A DNA stretch of 64,000 bases from Solitalea lacus (GTDB lineage: Bacteria; Bacteroidota; Bacteroidia; Sphingobacteriales; Sphingobacteriaceae): contig NZ_CP091740.1 in assembly GCF_022014595.1 (NCBI RefSeq), positions 1,972,200 to 2,036,199 on the forward strand, in the 5' to 3' direction. Both the position numbers and the translations under genes were made by a program. Positions 27,288-34,537 of this stretch are shown here, in pieces. The notes beneath the pieces were generated by a model, which worked only from the letters and a program-made list of their open reading frames with translations, was not told the origin of the DNA and made no database searches. Position 1 is the stretch's first letter; each line of letters opens with the position of its first letter.

Positions 27288-28202
27288 ATGGAAAACAAAC
27301 TTACTTCGTTTTGTACTGGTCAGGAGGAGGCCTTACAGAAACTCATTAAAGACCTGGTTGAAAAGTATCAGCCAGAGCAAATCATTTGCTTTGGCAGGAT
27401 TCAGCATAGCAATCATTCTTCAAGCTGCTTTTTTGAACCAGCCGAAAGCACATCCTATCACTACTTTCTATTAATGATTACTGCAGAAAGCAAGCGAATT
27501 GAATTCAATGTACAAGACTTTGTCAACTTTCGCTTTGCTGATGGCAAGGTCACCATTCTTTCCCATGGGAAGAAAACCGTTGAAGAGGCTATTTTAAAAG
27601 GTAGTAGGTTCTTCACTACGGTTTTGTCGCAAGGTTGTATACTCTATTCTAAGGATGGATTTATTCAGACTTATGCTATTTCAGAAGTTGATATTGTACA
27701 AACGCTTGAAAAGGCCCGCAGGCAATTCGAACGCCGTTTCCCACTGGCTAAAGGCTTTTTAAATGCAGCACAGGAAACATTGGCTACAGGTCATTATTCC
27801 GTGGCCGTGTTCATACTGCATCAAGTCCTGGAACAATCACTGGCCACCCTAATTCAGGTTTACATTGCTTACCGGACAGACATGCATCATTTGGGTCGGA
27901 TGCTGGATTTGTGTGGTTGTTTCTTATCTCAAACCGATACGCTATTTCCACGAAACACCAAAGAAGAACAGCGCCTATTTACACTTTTGAACAACAGTTA
28001 CTCCGGTGCCCGTTATAAAGACAACTTTACAGTAAGTGCTGGTGATGTTACCTTGATCTGCGAAAAAGTGAAGGAGTGTATTCTCGCAATCGAAAACCTT
28101 TGCATGCATCAGCTTGTCGTTTTTGAAGCTGCTGTAAAAGCCCGAGTAGGAAGGAATATACTTGCAACTGATCCTGTGGAAACGGAGGTGCATCATGGCT
28201 AA
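27288..28202 (+). CDS. MNT/HEPN-like protein (degenerate nucleotidyltransferase plus HEPN)
   Basis: 304 residues. The N-terminal half resembles an MNT nucleotidyltransferase fold (YQPEQIICFGRI, then KRIEFNVQDFVNF and a GSRFFTTVLSQGCILY strand) but lacks a clear GSxxxGxxxxxSDxD motif. The C-terminal half (about 145-280) is HEPN-like: FLNAAQETLATGHYSVAVFILHQVLEQSLATLI is the typical first helices, and NNSYSGARYKDNF the late helix. The Rx4H RNase motif is not evident. Its stop overlaps the next start (ATGGCTAA), so translation is coupled. Confidence 0.65.
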   Translation: MENKLTSFCTGQEEALQKLIKDLVEKYQPEQIICFGRIQHSNHSSSCFFEPAESTSYHYFLLMITAESKRIEFNVQDFVNFRFADGKVTILSHGKKTVEEAILKGSRFFTTVLSQGCILYSKDGFIQTYAISEVDIVQTLEKARRQFERRFPLAKGFLNAAQETLATGHYSVAVFILHQVLEQSLATLIQVYIAYRTDMHHLGRMLDLCGCFLSQTDTLFPRNTKEEQRLFTLLNNSYSGARYKDNFTVSAGDVTLICEKVKECILAIENLCMHQLVVFEAAVKARVGRNILATDPVETEVHHG

Positions 28203-29874
28203 ACGCAACAAACACGCCGCTTGGGATTTCGATTTAACTGAACTCGCCGAGCCTTACATTCTTCCTTTTGAAAACGATGATTTTACGTTGACACTGGAAG
28301 TATTAAACAAACACTCTCAGTTTCGGCAGGATAATCGCCGCTATGTTTCGTTCTCGACCCAGGAGCTAGCCTATACCAGTGGCATATTAAAGCTGCTGGT
28401 CAGTATTCGTGGTGATACGGAAGAGCTCCTTTGTTTAAAAGTGACTCCATCGGCTTTGATGGTTTGGTGCAGCAAGATAGGTGATGGCTCAAGCTTAAGT
28501 CGCCATGCGTACTTTGGCTTGTATAGGTTTGTCTTCTTAGGTGGCTATAAGAGTTTTCAAGGATATTATTGGCCGGATTTCTTTAAGGATAAGAACAAAT
28601 TCCTGCAGATTTCGGTGGAACATTCCTCTTTTTCAATTCAGGCTAAGCCGCAATATGGAACGTTTTTCCGTCCGGGAGTACCCTTGTTATCCTGTGATCT
28701 AGAAACTTATTGTGAGCCACTTGTTTCTCCCTTAACAGTTCAATCCCAACTATCTGGTGAAATCGTCATTGGTTACGTACTGGCCCATACCAGCCTTCAT
28801 TCTTATCACTGGCAGCACTTTCCCTTTCTGGTGCCCTTTTGTGGAAAGGCGACAAAGAACGGTGCGTCGGTTATAAGCTTTGAGTCCTACCTGAATGACC
28901 CTGCTCGGGAGCCTGTTTTACATTTTTCGAATGAAGAACTGGTTTTAAATGCCTATGCCGACAAAATGCAAAAGATTGCCTTGCTTAACCCCTGCAATGC
29001 CAGTGGAGAAGAAATAAAGGAGTCGAAAGCAGCGTTTATTACCCGAAAACAAACCTTATTTAATTATTGGAAGGCTGTTTTTCCGCTACTTGTTCAGCAG
29101 CAATTTACCTTTCAGCAATACTCTTATGGCATGCGCAACATCAAGGGGAAACCACGCAAACAGGAAATGCATGCATGTCGTTTTTCACTGGATACACCGC
29201 AACTGCATTTTTACTTGCAGGATAAAGGTGATTACTATCTGCTTCGGTTGGTTTTAAAAGTAAGGGGTAAACAGGTCCAGTTCAGCAATAATCGCATTCC
29301 TTTCTTTTTAATGGACAGGGATAACAACATCTACTTATTAACCTCTTTAATGGATGATGAACTGCTGGATTTATTTCATCAGTCAGGTAATAAGCTCTCC
29401 GTACTAAAATCACATCTTAAAGAGTTCTTCCAGACGTTTTTGGTGCATTTAAGTCATCAGTATCCATTGACTGTTATCGGGACCGGGCAAGATCCGGATT
29501 CAAGCCTATTAAATCATCGTTCACTTTGCCAACAGCCGGTGCTGAACATTTCACAGAAGGATAATATGTTGGTACTGGAACCCTGCATGCGTTACGAGGA
29601 TGGTACAGAATGCAATGTTTTGCAATCAGGAACTTGTTATCTCAAGTTGGAGGATGAACGGCTTTTTGTCGTTCAACGCGACCGTGAGATTGAAGAGGCA
29701 TATAAAAAACTGGTACTTTCCCTGCATCCTGATTTTCCCGGGCAGCAATGTGAATCGTATCTTATGTTGCCATTTACGTTTATTGAAAAGAATATAAAAT
29801 GGGTAGATCAATTGAAAGAAATGCTTTCAAAACACAACGTGGCAGTCACTGGAATGCAGGTGTTTCCACGTTAA
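28195..29874 (+). CDS. Large unknown protein, C-terminus like the region ahead of SNF2 helicase cores
   Basis: 559 residues from the ATG at 28195 (MAKRNKHAAWDFD), which overlaps the preceding stop; a frame from 28162 is longer but less likely. No signal peptide or membrane helix. The last 100 residues (LVLEPCMRYEDG ... EIEEAYKKLVLSLHPDF ... LMLPFTFIEKNIKW ... VTGMQVF) resemble the segment just before the helicase core in Bacteroidota SNF2 proteins as I remember them. No Walker A, DEAH or other helicase motif occurs. It may be a stand-alone or cut-down version. Function unknown. Confidence 0.5.
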   Translation: MAKRNKHAAWDFDLTELAEPYILPFENDDFTLTLEVLNKHSQFRQDNRRYVSFSTQELAYTSGILKLLVSIRGDTEELLCLKVTPSALMVWCSKIGDGSSLSRHAYFGLYRFVFLGGYKSFQGYYWPDFFKDKNKFLQISVEHSSFSIQAKPQYGTFFRPGVPLLSCDLETYCEPLVSPLTVQSQLSGEIVIGYVLAHTSLHSYHWQHFPFLVPFCGKATKNGASVISFESYLNDPAREPVLHFSNEELVLNAYADKMQKIALLNPCNASGEEIKESKAAFITRKQTLFNYWKAVFPLLVQQQFTFQQYSYGMRNIKGKPRKQEMHACRFSLDTPQLHFYLQDKGDYYLLRLVLKVRGKQVQFSNNRIPFFLMDRDNNIYLLTSLMDDELLDLFHQSGNKLSVLKSHLKEFFQTFLVHLSHQYPLTVIGTGQDPDSSLLNHRSLCQQPVLNISQKDNMLVLEPCMRYEDGTECNVLQSGTCYLKLEDERLFVVQRDREIEEAYKKLVLSLHPDFPGQQCESYLMLPFTFIEKNIKWVDQLKEMLSKHNVAVTGMQVFPR

Positions 29875-29880
29875 CCAGAC

Positions 29881-29936
29881 CCATTTTCCACCTTACCCTC
29901 TCAGGGTTGCTTACAGAGAGATAAGGTGGAAAATGG
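29881..29936. repeat. 15-bp perfect inverted repeat between cassette genes
   Basis: CCATTTTCCACCTTA (29881-29895) and TAAGGTGGAAAATGG (29922-29936), with additional CTCT/AGAG pairing inside. It begins 6 bp after the 28195 gene's stop. No T-run; could be a terminator-like hairpin, a processing site or a protein site. Confidence 0.7.
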
Positions 29937-30002
29937 TCTTCCGGCCTTCTCATTTTTGGCATGCATATTTCTATCTTGAATTTTCTTTTAAGATGCTGCC
30001 AT

Positions 30003-30764
30003 ATGAAAACAACTTATTTCGCTCATCGCAAACCATTCTCTTTTTCTTTTCATCCCTACCAAATCGGTAGTCCCATCGGCCTTTCTAAGGGTTATGAAGA
30101 CAATCATTTCCTGCTGAAAATCTATCAGCTTAAAGAAGAGCACTACGGGGATTATTATCAATTTCACCTGGCATATTTCCTGGAAAAACACCCTCATTCG
30201 GATGCTAAACATCTATTCTTCGAACATGTTTGGAGCATAGTGGTGAACCGCATCAGTTATTATAGAAACTCAGACCCTTTCTCTTCAAAACATACACAAC
30301 ATATTCATCATATTGAAAAACTGACCTGTTTTAAGCAACACCTCATTAGTATTGATGAATGGAATAAAACACTTAATTTTTCTTCCCTACTTGCGGAATG
30401 GGAACGGCAACTGACTGCGTCGAAGGAGCGGATCAAGCAGCTTGAATCCGAGATCCAGCAGCTCCGCCAGCATGAAAGCGCTGAGAAGATCAGCATTGCC
30501 GAAGACAAACTGCCTACCTTCATTGACCTCTTGCAACAGCTGCAGGAACTGACACTTCCCAACAACAAATCGCTCTTAAAATCCCAAACTCAAAGCCCCT
30601 GGTACAAGCTGCTCAGCAGGTATTTCTTGCATGGCGAAAAGGAAATTCCCATCAATACCGCCCGTAATTATTTCCCGGCTCAAAAAAGTGTGAAGCTGAT
30701 CAAAGGCTCCGAGGTTCCTCAGAAGGACAAACACTTTCAGATCATCCCGCTTAAATGCAACTAG
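30003..30764 (+). CDS. Unknown coiled-coil protein of the island cassette
   Basis: About 253 residues from the ATG at 30003; a longer frame to 29961 is less likely. Residues about 120-175 hold a predicted coiled coil (LLAEWERQLTASKERIKQLESEIQQLRQ). The N-terminus is aromatic-rich, the C-terminus basic. GC rises visibly in the coiled-coil part. Not recognised. It is third in the 27288-30764 run, all on the plus strand, and separated by a strong hairpin from the second gene. Confidence 0.55.
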   Translation: MKTTYFAHRKPFSFSFHPYQIGSPIGLSKGYEDNHFLLKIYQLKEEHYGDYYQFHLAYFLEKHPHSDAKHLFFEHVWSIVVNRISYYRNSDPFSSKHTQHIHHIEKLTCFKQHLISIDEWNKTLNFSSLLAEWERQLTASKERIKQLESEIQQLRQHESAEKISIAEDKLPTFIDLLQQLQELTLPNNKSLLKSQTQSPWYKLLSRYFLHGEKEIPINTARNYFPAQKSVKLIKGSEVPQKDKHFQIIPLKCN

Positions 30765-30868
30765 CAAGCCTGTTTAGCGCCTGAACATGACCAAACGGCT
30801 TCAATGGTCATTTAAATCCTTCATTCAGCCTTCAATTTTGTCTTTATCAAACAAAACAAGGAGGGATT

Positions 30869-31135
30869 ATGCGTGTGGAATTAGTGACCAGAGAGGACCT
30901 CGACCGGTTCAAATCGGAATTGTTTACGGAATTAAAACAACTGCTCAGGCCCGAAGACCAACCTGAACGAAAATGGCTCAGAAGCGCGGAGGTTCGAAAG
31001 CTACTAAAGATTTCGTACGGCACTCTTCAGCATCTGCGGATTAAAGGGGTGTTACCGTTTCGCAAAGTGGGCAGCATTCATTACTACCCTTATGGTGAAC
31101 TGTTAAACCTATTAGAAGGAGGGAAGGAGTTATGA
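30869..31135 (+). CDS. Helix-turn-helix DNA-binding protein (excisionase/MerR-like)
   Basis: 88 residues. RKWLRSAEVRKLLKISYGTLQHLRIKGVLPFRKVGSIHYYPYGEL (about 36-80) is the Bacteroidota HTH_17-type winged fold used by excisionases and replication initiators of mobile elements. An AAGGAGGG stretch lies 6 bp before the ATG. It overlaps the next gene by 4 bp. Probably regulates excision or mobilization. Confidence 0.8.
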   Translation: MRVELVTREDLDRFKSELFTELKQLLRPEDQPERKWLRSAEVRKLLKISYGTLQHLRIKGVLPFRKVGSIHYYPYGELLNLLEGGKEL

Positions 31136-31419
31136 AAACAGGAGCGCAGTTAAGTTATTTTCTAAAGCAGTTACCCAGGTATAACAAACTGGGGACATTT
31201 CATATCAGCCTATATGCTGCTTTACTGGAAGTTTGGAAACAGCAGCAGTATGATGCTTCCTTCAGGGTATCCCGAAGGAAGCTGATGCAACTGTCTTCCA
31301 TTAAATCCATTGCTACCTATCACAAATGTTTAAAGGAATTGATCGCACTCGGCTTTATTGATTACCAGCCTTCTTATCATCCTAAAAAGGCCAGCCGGAT
31401 AAGTCTTTTACAGGCTTAA
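31132..31419 (+). CDS. Small putative wHTH protein of mobilization region
   Basis: 95 residues. SRRKLMQLSSIKSIATYHKCLKELIALGFIDYQPSYHP reads as a winged helix (recognition helix SIATYHKCLKEL, wing PSYHPKKASR), the layout of replication- or conjugation-linked HTH proteins of Bacteroidota elements. Starts at the ATGA overlap with the excisionase-like gene, so translation is coupled. Exact role unknown. Confidence 0.65.
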   Translation: MKTGAQLSYFLKQLPRYNKLGTFHISLYAALLEVWKQQQYDASFRVSRRKLMQLSSIKSIATYHKCLKELIALGFIDYQPSYHPKKASRISLLQA

Positions 31420-31495
31420 GAATTCCTAAAAGTGCAGGATGAAAAAAGTTGAAGTAAGCGGAGAGTATTAAATGTGCCTTTAAGGAGCAAGTTAA

Positions 31496-31537
31496 TGTTT
31501 TTGCTATACAAAAACACTTCGGGGGATGACCCCGAAG
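31496..31537 (+). other. Candidate origin of transfer (oriT) ahead of mobC
   Basis: Two adjacent perfect hairpins: TGTTTTTG-ctata-CAAAAACA (31496-31516), then CTTCGGGG-gatga-CCCCGAAG (31517-31537), 50 bp before mobC in a non-coding gap. Inverted repeats beside mobC/relaxase genes are where oriT is normally found; the nick site is not identified. Confidence 0.5.
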
Positions 31538-31586
31538 CTTGCTCCCGATGGTCACTGGGGTTGGATGATATTAGAGAAAAGGAAAG

Positions 31587-31949
31587 ATGGGCTTCAAAAA
31601 CAGTCAGCAAAATGAAACTAAAAGGCGATTACCGGGCAGGCCGAAAAAAGGAATCAAGCGGAGTGAGGTAATTATGGTGCGGCTGACACCTACCGAGCGG
31701 CTCCTGATTGAAAACAAGGCGAAAAAGGCCGGGCTGAAAATAAGTGAATGGTTCCGTAAGGCAGCCAAACAGGCGGAGGTTGTGGCTAGAATTTCTGTGC
31801 AGGAGGCTAATTGGTTTCGCATCCTGGCAGGCATGGCCAATAATTTGAACCAGCTGACCCGTCAAAGTCATGTGTACGGGCTTGCGCTCATCGAAAAGGA
31901 CTTAAAACAGATGCTTGACAAAATAGAGAACCTGCTAAATCGCTCCTAG
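31587..31949 (+). CDS. mobC: MobC-like relaxosome protein
   Basis: 120 residues. Basic N-terminus, then MVRLTPTERLLIENKAKKAGLKISEWFRKAA (ribbon-helix-helix-like) and NWFRILAGMANNLNQLTRQSH, the typical MobC/BfmB-type signature. It helps the relaxase bind and open oriT. It ends 2 bp before the relaxase gene. A candidate oriT lies just upstream. Confidence 0.88.
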   Translation: MGFKNSQQNETKRRLPGRPKKGIKRSEVIMVRLTPTERLLIENKAKKAGLKISEWFRKAAKQAEVVARISVQEANWFRILAGMANNLNQLTRQSHVYGLALIEKDLKQMLDKIENLLNRS

Positions 31950-31951
31950 CA

Positions 31952-32896
31952 ATGATCGGCAAACAATTATCCGGCAGAAGCTTTAAAGGCTGCCTTCGGT
32001 ATTTAGTGCTGAAACCCGAAGCGGTGATTCTGGAAAGTCAGGGCGTGAGCGCTTTAAACGTCAACACTTTGATTCGTGACTTTGACCGTCAGCGGAAACT
32101 GAACCCAAACTTGGGCAAAGCGGTCGGCCACTTGATTCTCAGCTGGAGTAAAGAAGATAAAGCTAAGCTCAGTGCTACCATCATGAAAGAGCGGGCAAAG
32201 GAATACTTGAACTGCATGAATATTCGGGATACCCAGTTTGTCATTATTCAACACAAGGATCGCGAGCACGCACACCTGCACATCGTTTATAACCGTGTAG
32301 CCAATAACGGTAAAACCATTTCGGATGCTAACAACTGGAGGCGAAACGTAAATGTCTGCAAGGAATTGACATTAAAATACGGGTATTATTTGGGAAGAGG
32401 AAAAGGACTGGTAAACAGAAAATCGCTTAGGGGCAAGGATGGCCTGCGTTATGAACTATATGATTCCATTCATACTGTTTTACGAACCTCCAGCAATTGG
32501 GAACAGTTGGAAGCAGCTCTGCTTGAAAAGGGCATAATGATCCAGTATAAGTACCAACGTGGAACGAATACCATTCAGGGCATTTCCTTTGGCAAGGATG
32601 GAATAGTTTTAAAAGGTTCTGCTATTGACCGGTCACTCAGTTATGCATGCTTAAATAAACAATTGTTGCAGAACCGAATTCGGCTGAACGCTTACCCTCA
32701 TTCAAAACAAGCTTCTTTAAGGTTAAAGAATGAACCTGCAATGAGTGATAATTCACATCAGTGGAAATCCCCCCAAAGTGAAAACCTACTGGAAGTACTG
32801 CTAAAACCCGAACATTCCAGTTATAATGCTGTATCTGATTTTGAATGGCAGTTTAAACGAAAAAAGAAGAAAAAGAAGAAACGGCAAAGCTTATAA
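31952..32896 (+). CDS. Relaxase/mobilization nuclease (MobA-like, MOBP group)
   Basis: 314 residues. Near the N-terminus FKGCLRYLVLKP includes a candidate nucleophile Tyr (about 15); DREHAHLHIVYNRV (about 103-116) is the HxH metal motif. A long basic, lysine-run C-terminus ends the protein. It should nick oriT and lead the single strand through a helper pore. Shorter than many relaxases, with no primase or helicase extension. Confidence 0.9.
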   Translation: MIGKQLSGRSFKGCLRYLVLKPEAVILESQGVSALNVNTLIRDFDRQRKLNPNLGKAVGHLILSWSKEDKAKLSATIMKERAKEYLNCMNIRDTQFVIIQHKDREHAHLHIVYNRVANNGKTISDANNWRRNVNVCKELTLKYGYYLGRGKGLVNRKSLRGKDGLRYELYDSIHTVLRTSSNWEQLEAALLEKGIMIQYKYQRGTNTIQGISFGKDGIVLKGSAIDRSLSYACLNKQLLQNRIRLNAYPHSKQASLRLKNEPAMSDNSHQWKSPQSENLLEVLLKPEHSSYNAVSDFEWQFKRKKKKKKKRQSL

Positions 32897-32941
32897 TAAT
32901 TTTACACCTACCAATGTTGTCAAAATCCATATAGTAAATAA

Positions 32942-33169
32942 TCCATACCGCTTCGTTGGGCGATACAAACCTGGATCTACGCCTGTTCATCGGCCAAGCA
33001 ATCATTATTCGATATTCTCAGCGAAGAATACGATTGCAAGCCCAGAACGCTTGAAAATCGTATCAAACAAATCATGCAAATTCCAATTACCATTATCGAT
33101 GCAAACAGGGTGCTTTTACCGACTTTGCAAAGACCACGGAAAAGGCGGAATAAAACACTTTCTAAGTAG
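32942..33169 (+). pseudogene. Open-frame gene remnant without start
   Basis: A stretch of 75 codons between two stops that reads like protein: LFDILSEEYDCKPRTLENRIKQIMQ then PITIIDANRVLLPTLQRPRKRRN. No proper start codon at its head. Origin unknown; perhaps the end of a gene cut by a rearrangement behind the relaxase gene. Confidence 0.3.
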
Positions 33170-33411
33170 TTAAAAATTAACTATTTAAACGCTTGAAACT
33201 TTGCAACAGCATATATAGGGTTTTGCAAACTTGCAAACTCGCTCAATTTTGTGTTGCCCAATTTACACCTTATCTCCCTATTCTGCTTTTTACCAAAAAA
33301 TGAAAAAAATAAGATTATTTTAACCAATAGTTAATTAGTATATTTTTACATTTGCAGCGCAACAAACAACAGACACCAATACCAAGAATTATAAAAAAAG
33401 ATATTTAAGAA
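33170..33411. other. Non-coding spacer with TTGCAA repeats
   Basis: AT-rich; TTGCAA occurs three times (33201, 33223, 33231), the last two as a TTGCAAAC direct repeat. No gene seen. Probably holds the promoter for the tRNA-like element and HEPN gene. Confidence 0.35.
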
Positions 33412-33486
33412 ACAGCTGTAGTGTAATTTGGAATAACACGCCTTACTGTTAGTTTGGTAATCCTGGTTCGATTCCAGGCAGTTGAG
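33412..33486 (+). tRNA. tRNA-Asn(GUU)-like sequence, possibly degenerate
   Basis: Folds as a 75-nt tRNA: acceptor ACAGCTG/CAGTTGA (6 of 7 pairs), U8-A9, D stem GTGT/ACAC with GG in the loop, G26, 7-nt anticodon loop CTGTTAG (GTT at 33447-33449 region), 4-nt variable loop, and a perfect T arm CCTGG-TTCGATT-CCAGG. Flaws: A-A at 1:72 and two U-U mismatches in the anticodon stem. The acceptor 3' strand can also pair with CTCAACTGCC at 33508-33517. It could be an island-borne tRNA, a decoy, or a remnant of an integration site. Confidence 0.5.
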
Positions 33487-33534
33487 GGCGAAATAAATAA
33501 GTTCTCTCTCAACTGCCTTTACCGCATTTATTTT

Positions 33535-34242
33535 ATGGTACTAACACCAACAAATGAACAACAATTTCATCGTGATTTCAGTAAAAATGTAGCTTCTATG
33601 GAAGCGACACGAAGAAAAGTGAATTCTCAAATCAACGATTCATTAAGACGAGACGATGAATTTTCTTTGAAAATATACACAAACCTTTATTTATTGGTTT
33701 ATAGTGCGTGGACAGAGGCTTCATTAATTAAATTAGTGCATACCCCATTCGGCTTTACAATAGAAGAAAAGAAAAAAATACTTAAAGACAAGGATATAAT
33801 TAATAAGTGGAAAAAATGCGTTAATACTGCTTTTAGTAAATTCCGTAATAACGGTTCAGAAATACCCAATAAGAAAAAGAAAATACACAAGTTAATTGAT
33901 GACTATCTAAAAACTCAAGCTCAAATTAGAAACAAAATAGCTCATGGTCAATGGGAATTTCCCTTACACAAAAACAATATTACACACGACAATGAAGCAC
34001 AAACATTGATGAATTTAATTGATGTAATGCAAATAGACATTTGGTTTGAAGTGTTTAAGGAAATAATTGAAATTGTAAGAGGGCTTATTGATGCAAGACC
34101 CAAAAACAATCATATCGCCCATTATAATTATTACTTTACACGTCTTACTAATATTCAGGCAATAATTGATGAAAGAAAAACCTGGACACTTGCTGACAAA
34201 AAGAAACGGCTAAAACTAAAACCAAGAAGAATTGGTAACTAA
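33535..34242 (+). CDS. HEPN-like protein with Rx4H motif
   Basis: 235 residues from the ATG at 33535; the frame is open to 33454 but that part overlaps the tRNA-like sequence. All-helical. IRNKIAHGQWEF places R132 and H137 in the Rx4-6H active site shared by HEPN RNases. An earlier helix YLLVYSAWTEASLIKLV is also typical of large HEPN proteins. Followed by its own terminator. Location just ahead of an RM operon suggests a defence role by RNA cleavage; inferred. Confidence 0.65.
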   Translation: MVLTPTNEQQFHRDFSKNVASMEATRRKVNSQINDSLRRDDEFSLKIYTNLYLLVYSAWTEASLIKLVHTPFGFTIEEKKKILKDKDIINKWKKCVNTAFSKFRNNGSEIPNKKKKIHKLIDDYLKTQAQIRNKIAHGQWEFPLHKNNITHDNEAQTLMNLIDVMQIDIWFEVFKEIIEIVRGLIDARPKNNHIAHYNYYFTRLTNIQAIIDERKTWTLADKKKRLKLKPRRIGN

Positions 34243-34263
34243 TACTAAACTTCATCTCTTATA

Positions 34264-34306
34264 ACCCCCCGGAGAATTTTCAACCAATTCTCTGGGGATT
34301 TTTGTT
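34264..34306 (+). terminator. Terminator after the HEPN-like gene
   Basis: CCCCGGAGAATT / AATTCTCTGGGG with a short loop, then ATTTTTG. Confidence 0.85.
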
Positions 34307-34537
34307 AAATAAGAGTAAGAGGGCGATAAATGCTCCATGACTTACTATAACTTTTCCTCCAGCTTAAAGAATTCAAGTAGTTGATGCTGTGTGAATTCCA
34401 TTTTTGCAATTATCAACTATGAAATAAGCTATAAATACCAGTACAGTTTCTACATTTTTGTTATTTTGCGACTTGGAAAAAAATAAAAACGCTGCCATTT
34501 TAACCATTTTACCTGATAAGCTGCAATTGTTTTGAAA

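Noticed and set aside
31496-31560. CRISPR-like array
   Set aside because: Only two different hairpins, no repeated unit with spacers. No CRISPR array or cas gene was seen anywhere in the window.
31474-31671. 65-codon plus-strand frame over the oriT hairpins
   Set aside because: It covers two strong hairpins and the start of mobC in another frame, with no family resemblance; most likely chance.
32826-33173. 115-codon plus-strand frame overlapping the relaxase end
   Set aside because: Overlaps the lysine-run end of the relaxase in another frame; the neighbouring frame (32942-33169) has the better protein character.
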